Source: Ornithinibacillus halotolerans
GTDB taxonomy: Bacteria > Bacillota > Bacilli > Bacillales > Amphibacillaceae
Assembly (NCBI RefSeq): GCF_014637405.1
Contig: NZ_BMEY01000022.1
Location: 1,635-61,110 of the forward strand
Length of the DNA stretch: 59,476 nt
Direction: 5' to 3'
Shown here one piece after another: positions 1 to 7,636 of the stretch (its first letter is position 1; every line of letters starts with the position of its first letter). Below the pieces are notes generated by a model, which saw only the letters and a program-made list of their open reading frames with translations, had not been told where the DNA came from and did no database searches. The position numbers and the translations under genes are program-made.

Positions 1-72
1 TCTTACATACTGGTTGTTTTGTTCAGTTTTCAAGGAACAATCTTTTGTTTGTCGTTTTTAGCGACAAGATAT
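1..72 (-). other. Leader region of the next rRNA operon (upstream of 16S)
   Basis: Read on the minus strand, this stretch follows a strong promoter and contains the segment CTTGAAAACTGAACAAAAC, which is typical of the 16S leader in Bacillus rRNA operons. The 16S gene itself would lie beyond the left edge, so only the leader is present. The assignment rests on the leader motif plus the adjacent promoter; no mature rRNA sequence is seen here. Confidence 0.75.
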
Positions 73-101
73 ATATTAACAGGTTTGTTGTTTCTTGTCA
101 A
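73..101 (-). promoter_or_regulatory. Sigma-A rRNA promoter
   Basis: On the minus strand a perfect -35 TTGACA (96-101) is followed after 17 bases by -10 TAATAT (73-78). It fires toward the left edge into a 16S-type leader. The near-consensus hexamers and optimal spacing fit an rRNA promoter. A further upstream copy, as in tandem rrn promoters, is not clear. Confidence 0.75.
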
Positions 102-263
102 CAACTTTTTTAAAACCTTTTTTCGAGAATGTTGTCGACATTTATTTGTATCTGACAACAAAAATTAATATACCATAGGTACATAATAAAATCAATGGTC
201 TTTTACAAAAAAAGTCTCTTCAGAAATTTTCGTTAATAGTGTATTAGATTATTTAACGATCTA

Positions 264-488
264 TCATTCGCTTTGGGTTCTTCTCTTTGGCATATAACGA
301 ATACACTCTCTCTCATTAGCTACTCTTCTTAATAGTTGAAATAAAATCTTATATCTCTCTTTCATAGCTCCCTTCACTAAATTGTCTATACGGTTATCAT
401 CTAAATCAAATAATATTTCATCTAACTCTCTTTTGATTAAGTATTCTAGTTCTTTTTGTTCTATATGATTAATCATTAAACCAAGCAT
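264..488 (-). CDS. Small conserved Bacillales protein of unknown function (74 aa)
   Basis: The start is set at the ATG at 488 (protein begins MLGLMINH) because GAGGTG lies 6-7 bases upstream. A longer reading from an ATG at 524 has no ribosome binding site. The protein is small, highly charged and probably all helical, with alternating acidic and basic stretches (KELEYLIKRELDEILFDLDD) and a basic C-terminus (PKRRTQ). No signal peptide, membrane segment or metal motif is visible. It sits between the rRNA leader and the divergent pdaB. I recall similar short proteins near this spot in other Bacillus genomes but know no function for them. Confidence 0.7.
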   Translation of the reverse strand: MLGLMINHIEQKELEYLIKRELDEILFDLDDNRIDNLVKGAMKERYKILFQLLRRVANERECIRYMPKRRTQSE

Positions 489-626
489 CAAATTCACCTC
501 ACCAGCTGGAACATATATAGTCAACTTCCCAAATCTTAAACTAGCATGATGGGAGTATTTTATATCGTTTACACATTTTTAGGATTTATTCATAAAAAAT
601 TCCTCTTAATTTAAAAGATAGCTTGT

Positions 627-654
627 TCATATTTCACTATCTGTCTCATAAGAT
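627..654 (+). promoter_or_regulatory. Candidate sigma-E promoter of pdaB
   Basis: TCATATT (627-633) fits the sigma-E -35 consensus KMATATT exactly. After 13 bases, CATAAGAT (647-654) is close to the -10 consensus CATACAHT. It lies 35 bases before the pdaB start. B. subtilis pdaB is a sporulation gene of the mother cell, so the match is biologically sensible. Confidence 0.65.
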
Positions 655-688
655 GTAATAATAGCTTGTTCATTAGGGAGGTAATTCG

Positions 689-1447
689 ATGAATCACTTT
701 TATGTACTTCGTTTTAATCGCTTAAAGAGATGGACTCTTGTTGTCATACTAGCTTTTTTTACTGCTGGATTTTTATGGTTTGAAAATAATGGAACATTAT
801 CTGTCTTCTCCAAAGACAAACCGACAGCATTAGCTAAAGGAAGTAGTGAGGAACCAAATATTGCACTAACATTTAATATTAGCTGGGGGGAACAAAAGGT
901 ACATGATATTTTAAAGCAATTAGAACAACATCAAGTCCGCGCCACTTTCTTCGTTAGTGGTGAATGGGCCGAAAAACATCCAGATATATTAAAAGAAATA
1001 TCTGAAAGCAAACATGAAATTGGTATGCTTGGTTATCGTTATAAGAGTTATCTTGATCAAGAAATTTCACAGGTTAGAAAAGATCTACTCTATGCAAAAG
1101 AGATATTTGGAAAGTTAGGATACAAGGATCTGGAACTTGTTCGTGCTCCAAGCGGTCATTTTAATGATGAAATTATTAAACTTGCCGAAGACCTAGGGCA
1201 CAAAGTTATCCATTGGAATATTAATCCTAACGATTGGCAAAATCCAGGTACACAAAAAATTGTAGATCACATCATGTCTCAAACAAATAATGGTGACATT
1301 ATATTACTCCACGCATCCGATTCAGTAAAACAAACTGCCGATTCACTCAAAGTTATTTTACCTGGTTTAAAAAATAAAGGATTTAAATTTGTTACTGTTT
1401 CAGAAATGATGAATCAGGCCCATGCTGAGTCAAATATAGTAGATTAA
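689..1447 (+). CDS. pdaB: PdaB, sporulation polysaccharide deacetylase family protein
   Basis: A 252-residue protein, close to the 254 residues of B. subtilis PdaB (YbaN). It has an N-terminal membrane anchor or uncleaved signal (about residues 14-31) and then a NodB-type polysaccharide deacetylase fold. Recognisable motifs are NISWG, RATFFVSGEWAEKHP, ELVRAPSGHFND and DIILLHAS. The usual TFDDG catalytic motif is replaced by TFNISWG and the GSHxxxH metal motif by GMLGYRY, as I recall for the PdaB subfamily, so true deacetylase activity is doubtful. In B. subtilis it is needed to keep spores stable late in sporulation. GGGAGG precedes the ATG, a sigma-E-like promoter lies upstream and a terminator follows. 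Confidence 0.93.
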   Translation: MNHFYVLRFNRLKRWTLVVILAFFTAGFLWFENNGTLSVFSKDKPTALAKGSSEEPNIALTFNISWGEQKVHDILKQLEQHQVRATFFVSGEWAEKHPDILKEISESKHEIGMLGYRYKSYLDQEISQVRKDLLYAKEIFGKLGYKDLELVRAPSGHFNDEIIKLAEDLGHKVIHWNINPNDWQNPGTQKIVDHIMSQTNNGDIILLHASDSVKQTADSLKVILPGLKNKGFKFVTVSEMMNQAHAESNIVD

Positions 1448-1480
1448 AAAAAGAACCTGACATATCCCAGGTTCTTTTTT
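1446..1480. terminator. Bidirectional terminator between pdaB and kbaA
   Basis: The stem AGAACCTG / CAGGTTCT (1452-1459 and 1468-1475) is flanked by an A-run on the left and a T-run on the right, so it can end both convergent genes. It lies directly after the pdaB stop and next to the kbaA stop. Confidence 0.85.
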
Positions 1481-1481
1481 C

Positions 1482-2093
1482 TTATTTTTTTGCCTTTGGG
1501 CTATTATGCAGACGATGAAGGATTAATAATTGATATGTATTACATGCTAGTAAAGTTAATACCATAATCAGCGAGAAATCTGCACCTACAAAGCCAATAC
1601 GTAACGCAGGTACCCACTCAATTACTGTAAAAACAACCATAAAAAATAGTGCAGGTATGAAAGCATGAGCCTTCGTTTCTTTTGCTTTAATTTTTGCAAT
1701 AATCCAGCTATAAGTTAATAGCAGAAAAGCACCTAGTATAAACCAAATTAAAGATACTTCTCCATCAGAACCTTTATAAGGGAAATATACTAAATCAAAT
1801 AACACAAATATGATTAATACAACTTGTACAATTGGCCAAAAAGAACGAAAAATGCTTAACCCTAACCGATGTACGTATAAATAAGCGAAAAATCCTGTCT
1901 GACTTACAACACTATACAATAAACCATGTCCAATAAAGAAAAGAATAACTCCAACTAAGCCCATTAAGTTAAACGGTTGAAGATTTTCAGTATATGCCCC
2001 ACCAATATTAACAAAGAAACTTACAATAAGGCCAACTAGTCCTCCTATTGCTAACGTTTTGAAAAACAGATTTACTACTTTACGTGTATTCAA
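1482..2093 (-). CDS. kbaA: KbaA, KinB-signalling pathway activation protein
   Basis: A 203-residue polytopic membrane protein with about six hydrophobic helices (for example near residues 10-30, 40-60, 85-105, 112-132 and 143-163) and a short basic tail. Length, hydropathy and position between pdaB and gerD match B. subtilis KbaA, which is required for the sensor kinase KinB to feed the sporulation phosphorelay. The start is TTG at 2093, preceded by AGGAGG at about 9 bases; no in-frame ATG has a comparable site. It is convergent with pdaB and divergent from gerD. The assignment rests on context and topology more than on a catalytic motif. Confidence 0.82.
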   Translation of the reverse strand: MNTRKVVNLFFKTLAIGGLVGLIVSFFVNIGGAYTENLQPFNLMGLVGVILFFIGHGLLYSVVSQTGFFAYLYVHRLGLSIFRSFWPIVQVVLIIFVLFDLVYFPYKGSDGEVSLIWFILGAFLLLTYSWIIAKIKAKETKAHAFIPALFFMVVFTVIEWVPALRIGFVGADFSLIMVLTLLACNTYQLLILHRLHNSPKAKK

Positions 2094-2188
2094 TTAACAT
2101 GTCCTCCTGAAATTGTTTAAATGTATAAAAGAATTTACTATTACAATGGTATTTTAACACGAACAACTTCTTTTTTCCTTTATCAAGC

Positions 2189-2218
2189 GCATATTTTTAC
2201 TTTTCCCTTCTCATATTA
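2189..2218 (+). promoter_or_regulatory. Candidate sigma-G promoter of gerD
   Basis: GCATAT (2189-2194), a 17-base spacer, then CATATTA (2212-2218) fits the forespore sigma-G pattern (GHATR, about 17-18, CATNHTA). It lies 23 bases before the gerD start. gerD is a known sigma-G gene in B. subtilis. Confidence 0.7.
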
Positions 2219-2241
2219 ATGGTAGTGGAAGGAGGATTTTC

Positions 2242-2898
2242 ATGCTACGTATTATTTGTTTTCCATTAGTTAGTGTTTTTTTCCTCATCTTAAGTGCATG
2301 TGGTGGTCAAGCAGCACCTAAAGAAACCGATTATGATGCCACCAAGAAGATGGTTGTTGATATTTTACAAACGGAAGATGGTAAAAAAGCTCTTGGTGAA
2401 ATATTAAGTGATGAAAAAATGCAAAAACAATTAGTAATTGAATCTTCTACAGTAAAGAAAGCAATTGACGAAACATTAGCATCAGACAAAGGTGCAGAAA
2501 TGTGGAAAAAGTTATTTGAAGACCCTAAGTTCGTCGAAACTTATTATAAATCCATCGAAGAAGATTTAAAGAAGTTATTAACTGATTTGATGAAGGATTC
2601 GGAGTATCAGAAACAAATGTTAGAAATACTGCAAAACCCTGAAATGATGGAACAAACAACAAAGACTCTTAAGAGCCAAGAATTTCGTGCCCATTTGGAA
2701 GAAACAATTCAAACAACGTTAGAATCACCGCTTTTCCTAGCTAAAATACAAGACATCTTACTAAAAGCCGCAGAAGAACAAAGTAAAGGCGGCGGTGGAA
2801 GTGGTTCTGAATCTGGTGATGGACAAGGTGGCGGATCCGGTGGTGAAGGTTCAGGCGGTGGCGGTTCTGAAGGTGGCGGTTCTGAAGGTGGCGGATAA
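2242..2898 (+). CDS. gerD: GerD, spore germination lipoprotein
   Basis: A 218-residue lipoprotein with a lipobox ending in LSAC (lipidated Cys20). A charged helical middle part follows, with repeated KAL/MKDSEYQKQ-like segments, and then a glycine/serine/glutamate tail from about residue 183. GerD organises nutrient germinant receptors into clusters at the spore inner membrane. It is oriented opposite to its neighbours, as in B. subtilis, behind a sigma-G-like promoter and GGAAGGAGG. It is longer than the B. subtilis protein (about 185 aa) because of the expanded low-complexity tail, whose DNA is GC-rich compared with the rest. Confidence 0.92.
   Translation: MLRIICFPLVSVFFLILSACGGQAAPKETDYDATKKMVVDILQTEDGKKALGEILSDEKMQKQLVIESSTVKKAIDETLASDKGAEMWKKLFEDPKFVETYYKSIEEDLKKLLTDLMKDSEYQKQMLEILQNPEMMEQTTKTLKSQEFRAHLEETIQTTLESPLFLAKIQDILLKAAEEQSKGGGGSGSESGDGQGGGSGGEGSGGGGSEGGGSEGGG
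2857..2894 (+). repeat. 15-bp tandem repeat encoding GGGSE units in GerD
   Basis: The unit GGTGGCGGTTCTGAA occurs at 2857-2871 and 2872-2886 and partly at 2887-2894, encoding GGGSE repeats at the GerD C-terminus. The identical copies suggest recent slippage or expansion. Copy number may vary among strains. Confidence 0.9.
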
Positions 2899-2906
2899 TG
2901 GAAATC

Positions 2907-2947
2907 AAAAAGGTCATTTCCCAATGTATCGGGGAACTGACCTTTTT
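2907..2947. terminator. Bidirectional terminator between gerD and salA
   Basis: AAAAAGGTCA...TGACCTTTTT forms a 10-bp stem, with a second short pairing of TTCCC with GGGGAA inside. The A/T ends allow termination on both strands between convergent gerD and salA. Confidence 0.88.
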
Positions 2948-2951
2948 CACT

Positions 2952-4013
2952 TTATTCTTCTTCTACTTTAGCAATCACTTTTGCTGCAATTTTGTGGTAC
3001 TCTTTTCCATTTGGATGATCCTCTTGATATACAGAAGGCGCAAAAACATCCTCTTCCTCATACGGTTGTTGAATCGGAAGCTGTCCTAGCACTTTAGTCT
3101 TTAGTACTTCGGCAAGTTTCTTCCCGCCACCTTGTCCAAATACATATTCTTTTTCTCCTGTTTTTGGACTCTTGTAGTAAGCCATGTTTTCAACCACACC
3201 TAAAATTTCATGGTCTGTTTTCAAAGCCATTTGTCCTGCGCGAGCTGCGACGAATGCAGCAGTTGGATGTGGAGTTGTTACAATGATTTCCTTACATGAT
3301 GGTAGTAACTCATGAACATCCATTGCAATATCACCAGTTCCTGGCGGTAAATCTAGTAAAAGGTAATCTAGATCTCCCCACTCTACTTCTTTAAAGAAGC
3401 TATTTAGCATTTTACCTAACATCGGTCCACGCCATATTATTGGTGAGTTATCTTCAACAAAAAAGCCCATTGATATTACTTTTACTCCAAAACGCTCAAC
3501 TGGAATAATCTTACCACCACGAACAACAGGACGCTCTTCAATCCCCATCATATCCGGTACACTAAAACCATAGATATCTGCATCAATAATTCCTACTCTT
3601 TTACCAAGTCTCATTAAGGAAACAGCTAGGTTTACTGTTACTGTTGACTTACCAACGCCCCCCTTACCACTAGCAATTGCAAGGAAGTTCGGTTGTTTAT
3701 TTCCACCCATAAGGGCTTTTTCTTTAGCGCTTTCAATTGCAGGCTGATACTTTTGAATTACTTCATCGGGTAACTGTTCAAATCGAAGTCCAACCGTTAC
3801 TGCACCATTACGCTTAAGTATTCCTACAACCTCTTGTTGTAGTTGCATTTGTTCTCCAGTATTTGTTTTACCGATGGCAAGCTTTACACTAACATGTTTT
3901 TTATCTTCTTTTATCGTCACTTCTTTAATGCCATCTGTTTCTTCAAATGTTCTATGTAAAAACGGATCTTTTACAGGATTGATTAATTGAATAACCTCTT
4001 CTTTTGTTAACAT
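2952..4013 (-). CDS. salA: SalA, Mrp/NBP35-family P-loop ATPase
   Basis: A 353-residue MRP family ATPase. An N-terminal MIP18-like (DUF59) domain covers roughly residues 1-85. The ATPase domain follows, with the deviant Walker A GKGGVGKST at 116-124, DADIYGFS after it and DLPPGTGD as Walker B. Family members act as iron-sulfur cluster carriers. The B. subtilis protein SalA (YbaL/Mrp) is also described as regulating expression of scoC. No CxxC pair is obvious, so a cluster-carrier role is uncertain. The ATG at 4013 follows GGAAGGTG. It is tail-to-tail with gerD and downstream of cwlD in the same direction. Confidence 0.9.
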   Translation of the reverse strand: MLTKEEVIQLINPVKDPFLHRTFEETDGIKEVTIKEDKKHVSVKLAIGKTNTGEQMQLQQEVVGILKRNGAVTVGLRFEQLPDEVIQKYQPAIESAKEKALMGGNKQPNFLAIASGKGGVGKSTVTVNLAVSLMRLGKRVGIIDADIYGFSVPDMMGIEERPVVRGGKIIPVERFGVKVISMGFFVEDNSPIIWRGPMLGKMLNSFFKEVEWGDLDYLLLDLPPGTGDIAMDVHELLPSCKEIIVTTPHPTAAFVAARAGQMALKTDHEILGVVENMAYYKSPKTGEKEYVFGQGGGKKLAEVLKTKVLGQLPIQQPYEEEDVFAPSVYQEDHPNGKEYHKIAAKVIAKVEEE

Positions 4014-4120
4014 GTAATCACCTTCCCATTTCTAGCTTCTTGATATTACTGTCCAAGGCTAGTATAACACAAATCACTCAAAACCTAAGTGATAAGAATC
4101 ATAGTCCGGTGTATCACTAG

Positions 4121-4843
4121 TTATTCTACTTCCTTCTCTGGTTCTTCTGTTACATAGCGCAAGATTCCTTCATAGATACTAGCTGCCATTTGGCGCTGAT
4201 AGGTACCTTGTTTTAGTAACTCTCTTTCTTCTGCATTAGATAGAAAACCGATTTCTACCAACGCCCCAGGTATTTCAGCTTTTTTCAATAAGTACATATT
4301 ATTTTTTGCAAGTGCTTCTCTGTTTGTGTTCTCCAAATTCCGCGTTATTTCCGCCTGAATCATTTTCGCTAAATGCTTACCTTCTTCTGAATCCGGATAA
4401 TAAAAAGTCTGCGCCCCTCTCCATTTCGCTGATGGAATCGCGTTTAAGTGAATCGACAAATAGAAATCTGCATCTTTAGAATGTATGAACTCCATTCTTC
4501 TTCTAATATCCTCTGCTTTTCTCCTTGATAAGCCTTTTGTATTTTCATCAGCTAAATCTTTGTCAGTTTCTCGAGTCAAATACACTTCCGCTCCAGATTG
4601 GATAAGGTATTCTTTCAATTCGTGAGATACAGCTAATGCAATATCTTTTTCTAATGTTTCATCCTTCCCTACTGCCCCTCCATCAGGACCACCATGCCCT
4701 GGATCTAGTACGATAGTTTTTCCAGACAAAGGTAGTGTAAAACTTGTGGTTTGAATACCTTCTTCATTAATAGGTAATTTAACTAATACAATAAGGACAA
4801 TTAATCCAATAAACCATATCGTAATTTTTCCAAATCGATTCAT
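4121..4843 (-). CDS. cwlD: CwlD, germination-specific N-acetylmuramoyl-L-alanine amidase
   Basis: A 240-residue protein with an N-terminal signal-anchor (about residues 7-24) and an Amidase_3 zinc domain. Motifs are VLDPGHGGPDGG (zinc His), YLSIHLNA (zinc His) and ALVEIGFLSN (catalytic Glu). Between them is LTRETDKDL. CwlD cuts peptide side chains from muramic acid so that PdaA can make muramic-delta-lactam in the spore cortex. The length equals that of B. subtilis CwlD (237). A sigma-E-like promoter lies about 30 bases upstream, and GAGGGGGA precedes the ATG. Confidence 0.94.
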   Translation of the reverse strand: MNRFGKITIWFIGLIVLIVLVKLPINEEGIQTTSFTLPLSGKTIVLDPGHGGPDGGAVGKDETLEKDIALAVSHELKEYLIQSGAEVYLTRETDKDLADENTKGLSRRKAEDIRRRMEFIHSKDADFYLSIHLNAIPSAKWRGAQTFYYPDSEEGKHLAKMIQAEITRNLENTNREALAKNNMYLLKKAEIPGALVEIGFLSNAEERELLKQGTYQRQMAASIYEGILRYVTEEPEKEVE

Positions 4844-4873
4844 GTCTTTTCCCCCTCATATCTCCTAGAACTT

Positions 4874-4902
4874 ATTTTATGGGACAAGATTTTCGATTAT
4901 GA
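4874..4902 (-). promoter_or_regulatory. Candidate sigma-E promoter of cwlD
   Basis: On the minus strand TCATAAT (4896-4902) matches six of seven -35 positions. After 14 bases, CATAAAAT (4874-4881) fits the -10 consensus CATACAHT. Known control of cwlD by sigma-E in B. subtilis supports the call. Confidence 0.68.
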
Positions 4903-5111
4903 CTTGAAGTTAGTAAATTCTTTATTGTTCTTTATCGCCTTTGTTATTTTCGAGAAGATAGCTCATCGTTGCTAATATTCAAAAGAAGCTCTAAAATATC
5001 TAAAGATAAAGGGATATCATATTCCTCAAACAGTTTTGAACTGGACAAGTGTCATAGTACATAGCTCTAGTTTATTTATTAATTCAATTGAGTAATTGTA
5101 AGGAGAAAAGA

Positions 5112-5354
5112 TTGAAGAGAAAAAACTTTTATGAAGGTCTAACAACAGAATCATTAGCATGTTTTTATGTTTTTGTTCAGAAGAAACTAAGACAAGGAGA
5201 TCATCTCAACCGGATGTTATTTGAAAATAACCTAATAGAAAAAGTAGCAAAAGAACGAGGAATTTCACTTCTAGAACTAAGAATAATTGGAGAATGGTAT
5301 ATTCAAAAAGAATCTCACCATACCATTGAAGAGATAAATAAAAGTGGAGAGTAG
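5112..5354 (+). CDS. Unknown small protein (80 aa)
   Basis: Proposed start is TTG at 5112, because AAGGAG lies 6 bases upstream; an earlier in-frame TTG at 5088 has no such site. The protein begins with a basic stretch (KRKNFYEGL) and is predicted helical and charged, with no signal peptide, membrane helix or recognised motif. It runs against the surrounding genes in a 500-bp gap where B. subtilis carries ybaK, but it does not resemble YbaK. Its stop codon lies inside a perfect 10-bp hairpin that may terminate the convergent gene. Whether it is expressed is unproven; the good binding site and 80 open codons support it. Confidence 0.55.
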   Translation: MKRKNFYEGLTTESLACFYVFVQKKLRQGDHLNRMLFENNLIEKVAKERGISLLELRIIGEWYIQKESHHTIEEINKSGE

Positions 5355-5370
5355 TTAATCAACTACTCTC
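5336..5370 (-). terminator. Terminator of the adaptor gene, overlapping the end of the small gene
   Basis: GAGAGTAGTT (5347-5356) and AACTACTCTC (5361-5370) form a perfect 10-bp stem with a 4-base loop. On the minus strand a T-rich tail (CACTTTTATTTAT) follows, so it best serves the leftward adaptor gene. The stem includes the stop codon of the rightward small gene. Confidence 0.6.
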
Positions 5371-5382
5371 CCACAATTAGCT

Positions 5383-6606
5383 TTACCTTTCTAAAATACC
5401 TATAGTCATATATAAAAGCTTGTCCCTATATTTTCCTATATCTAACCATGCCACATCAGAGAATTTTACTGGCGTAATAAACGGCATTCCTTTTAAGGAT
5501 TTGGAGATAGGCGCATCTGTCACTAAGTCTCCGACCGACAGACCAGCACTAATTTCCACTTTATCATCTACTTGAAGACCAGTCTGTACAGGTAGATAAT
5601 CTAATTTTCCAAGTTCATTTAACTTCCAAACATGATTGTTATTAACAATTTCTGAATTAGTAACCACAGCATCAAGTGTCTCATTTACAGTAATCATTAA
5701 GTCAACATGGTATCCAGGTAAAATCGCGTCTAGCTGTTGCTCTTCATTAAAACTGACTCGAAAAGGGTAAGTACTTGGTATATCTACATCTACTTCATAC
5801 GGTGTATCTTCAACGTGTTGAATGAAACCATAGAGTTTCTCGTCCCCTTTCTTTAAAGAAACTTCAACTGATTGTTCTAATTCAACTTGTTCTCTAGCCG
5901 ATTCTGTCAATTCACCTTTTACTAGTAATTCCATATTTTCTATTTGAATAATTGGGTCATTTAATGTGGTTGAGATCTCTTTTACCTTCCCTTCGAAAGG
6001 ACTAGTAACCGTTATTGTATCTCCCGTTTCTTGTAAATCCTTTAATTGATCCTTTATTACACTTTCTTGTCTCTGTTTAGCTTTTAATTCTTGTTCTTTT
6101 TCAATTACAAACTGTTCTTTCATCAGTTCAGCTTCAACAGGTTCTTGTGTTGCGACGACAACAGTAGTATCTTCCTCAGAATTCTTTACCACAGGTATGG
6201 AAGGACTAGGAATACGGTACGCAACCATCTCAGATATAGCTGTTTCAATTGCGTCAATTTCTCCTTCAACCTTCTCGAGTTCATAATTTAAGTAGGTTTC
6301 CATCTCTGCAAAATCATTTACTCGATATTGAAATAACGGGTCACCAACTGTAACAATACTTCCTTCTTCCACAAGGAATTTATCGAAACTTCCAACATTC
6401 TTATCATAATAAACTGGGCTTTCTCCGGAATATGAAATTACTCCATCTGCTTCAATTGTTTCAAAAAGGTCATCCTGATACACTCTCTCCCAAGAGGAAA
6501 CAAAGGCTTGTCTCGTTACTTTTTGTCCATTATCCACCCATACAAGGATACAATTTATGCCAATAAATAATATTAACAACCACTTTTTCCATTTCCTCTT
6601 CATCAT
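5383..6606 (-). CDS. HlyD/MFP-type membrane fusion (adaptor) protein, YknX-like
   Basis: A 407-residue protein with one N-terminal membrane helix (about residues 8-25) and an extracytoplasmic adaptor architecture. A first half lipoyl-like motif (LVEEGSIVTVGDPLFQYR) leads into a coiled-coil hairpin (about residues 105-195, with QELKAKQRQESVIKDQLKDLQE). The second lipoyl half (TVTSPFEGKVKEIS) and beta-barrel domains follow. Such adaptors link ABC exporters to the envelope, for example B. subtilis YknX of YknWXYZ. The ATGATG start overlaps the stop of the upstream YIP1 gene, so the two are translationally coupled. No ABC ATPase or permease lies next to it, so the partner is unknown. Confidence 0.78.
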   Translation of the reverse strand: MMKRKWKKWLLILFIGINCILVWVDNGQKVTRQAFVSSWERVYQDDLFETIEADGVISYSGESPVYYDKNVGSFDKFLVEEGSIVTVGDPLFQYRVNDFAEMETYLNYELEKVEGEIDAIETAISEMVAYRIPSPSIPVVKNSEEDTTVVVATQEPVEAELMKEQFVIEKEQELKAKQRQESVIKDQLKDLQETGDTITVTSPFEGKVKEISTTLNDPIIQIENMELLVKGELTESAREQVELEQSVEVSLKKGDEKLYGFIQHVEDTPYEVDVDIPSTYPFRVSFNEEQQLDAILPGYHVDLMITVNETLDAVVTNSEIVNNNHVWKLNELGKLDYLPVQTGLQVDDKVEISAGLSVGDLVTDAPISKSLKGMPFITPVKFSDVAWLDIGKYRDKLLYMTIGILER

Positions 6607-7283
6607 AAGTTAAACCACCTATTTACCATTAGATTATCAGTATAAGCAACTAGGGCTGTTACAACCCAAACAATAGCGTTAAATAAAATTACAGTTGCCC
6701 ATATAATCCTGTTATCAGTAGCAGATAAATTCTTTAAAAACTTAATTTGAAAACCAACAATCCATAATTGAAAGATGGAAATTGAACCAAAAAGAAAGAT
6801 GAGATAAGAAATATCAGTTAGATAAGAAGCAATAATTCCAAAAGATAAAGGTGATACATACCAGTCTAATCCGAAATATACTACTAACGGAATCCAAATA
6901 ACCCTTTCTAACAGTAATACAAATAATACAACAGTCTGCATAAGTAATAATTTTTTATATGGAATCTTTGTAACTAAATAAAATATAAATGACGGAACAA
7001 ATAAAACAAAAAGGAAAAATAATAATGAATAAATTATTCGACCGATTATAAACCACAATTTTTGCATTTCAAATTCTGATTGTGTATAGATTGTTGCTCC
7101 ACTAGATATAGCTTGCGAACCAATCCCCAACATAGCCATGCCACTGTATACAAATAGTGACAGAAATAGCAGTAGAAACATGACTTTCCAAGGTGTGCGA
7201 ATTAATTCTGCTTTTCCAATCCGATAAATATGATCATCGACTGCAAACAATAATTTAATTAAATTTATCGAGTATGTCATCAT
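6603..7283 (-). CDS. YIP1-family membrane protein, YknW-like
   Basis: A 226-residue polytopic membrane protein with about five hydrophobic helices (near residues 33-53, 77-105, 112-135, 150-172 and 190-212) and a soluble N-terminus (LIKLLFAVDDHIYRIG). Size, topology and pairing with an adaptor protein match the YIP1 family as seen in B. subtilis YknW, which helps assemble the YknXYZ exporter against the SdpC toxin. AAGGGTG precedes ATGATG at 7283/7280. It forms a two-gene operon with the adaptor. The family call is from topology and context, not from a catalytic signature. Confidence 0.65.
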   Translation of the reverse strand: MMTYSINLIKLLFAVDDHIYRIGKAELIRTPWKVMFLLLFLSLFVYSGMAMLGIGSQAISSGATIYTQSEFEMQKLWFIIGRIIYSLLFFLFVLFVPSFIFYLVTKIPYKKLLLMQTVVLFVLLLERVIWIPLVVYFGLDWYVSPLSFGIIASYLTDISYLIFLFGSISIFQLWIVGFQIKFLKNLSATDNRIIWATVILFNAIVWVVTALVAYTDNLMVNRWFNL

Positions 7284-7584
7284 TTCACCCTTTCCATATA
7301 AAAATTTTTGGGGACTCTTGGCTATATTTTAGCTCACGTTTCTACATATATCCATTATTTTCTTTTAATTTTGACTAATAACACTACTTAGTACCTAAAA
7401 TAACATAGAAAGTAAGATATCTGCCAATCATTTCAAAACGGGGTGTTTGACAAAATACTTTAATAACAGTCAGTATTGTTTAAGGGTAAAATTTTCATCA
7501 TTCAAAACAACTGTATTCTAAGATGTTTTGAAAAACGGCGGTATACCCTTTATTTTTACGTTTTAATATTACAGGTTTTCCAGA
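7284..7584. other. Intergenic region, about 300 bp, no gene seen
   Basis: AT-rich spacer between rpsI and the YIP1 gene. It holds the ribosome binding site of the YIP1 gene and several TTGACA-like sequences, but no convincing promoter pair, RNA or open frame. The longest stop-free run on the minus strand is under 30 codons. In B. subtilis ybaJ and ybaK occupy this interval; I see no trace of them. Confidence 0.5.
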
Positions 7585-7620
7585 CAAAAAAAGACCCTTT
7601 CCACCGAAGTGAAAAGAGCC
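7585..7620 (-). terminator. Terminator of rplM-rpsI
   Basis: On the minus strand GGCTCTTTTCAC-TTCG-GTGGAAAGGGTC, a 12-bp stem with GU pairs and a UUCG tetraloop, is followed by seven T residues. It lies just after the rpsI stop. Confidence 0.9.
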
Positions 7621-7636
7621 TTGAAACGTAGATAAA

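Noticed and set aside
2709-2950. Proline- and histidine-rich reading frames antisense to the gerD tail
   Set aside because: They are mirror frames of the Gly/Ser repeat DNA with no ribosome binding site.
4952-5053. Open stretch on the minus strand encoding about 34 residues (contains EEYDIPLSLDILELLLN)
   Set aside because: It has no ATG and no ribosome binding site and matches nothing I recognise; it may be a remnant but cannot be supported.
5035-5075. CATAGTA as a sigma-G -10 for the small gene at 5112
   Set aside because: The position of the -35 element holds no sigma-G-like sequence, so only one half of the promoter matches.
7440-7500. TTGACA on the plus strand in the rpsI spacer as a promoter
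   Set aside because: There is no -10 at a workable distance and no gene follows on that strand.
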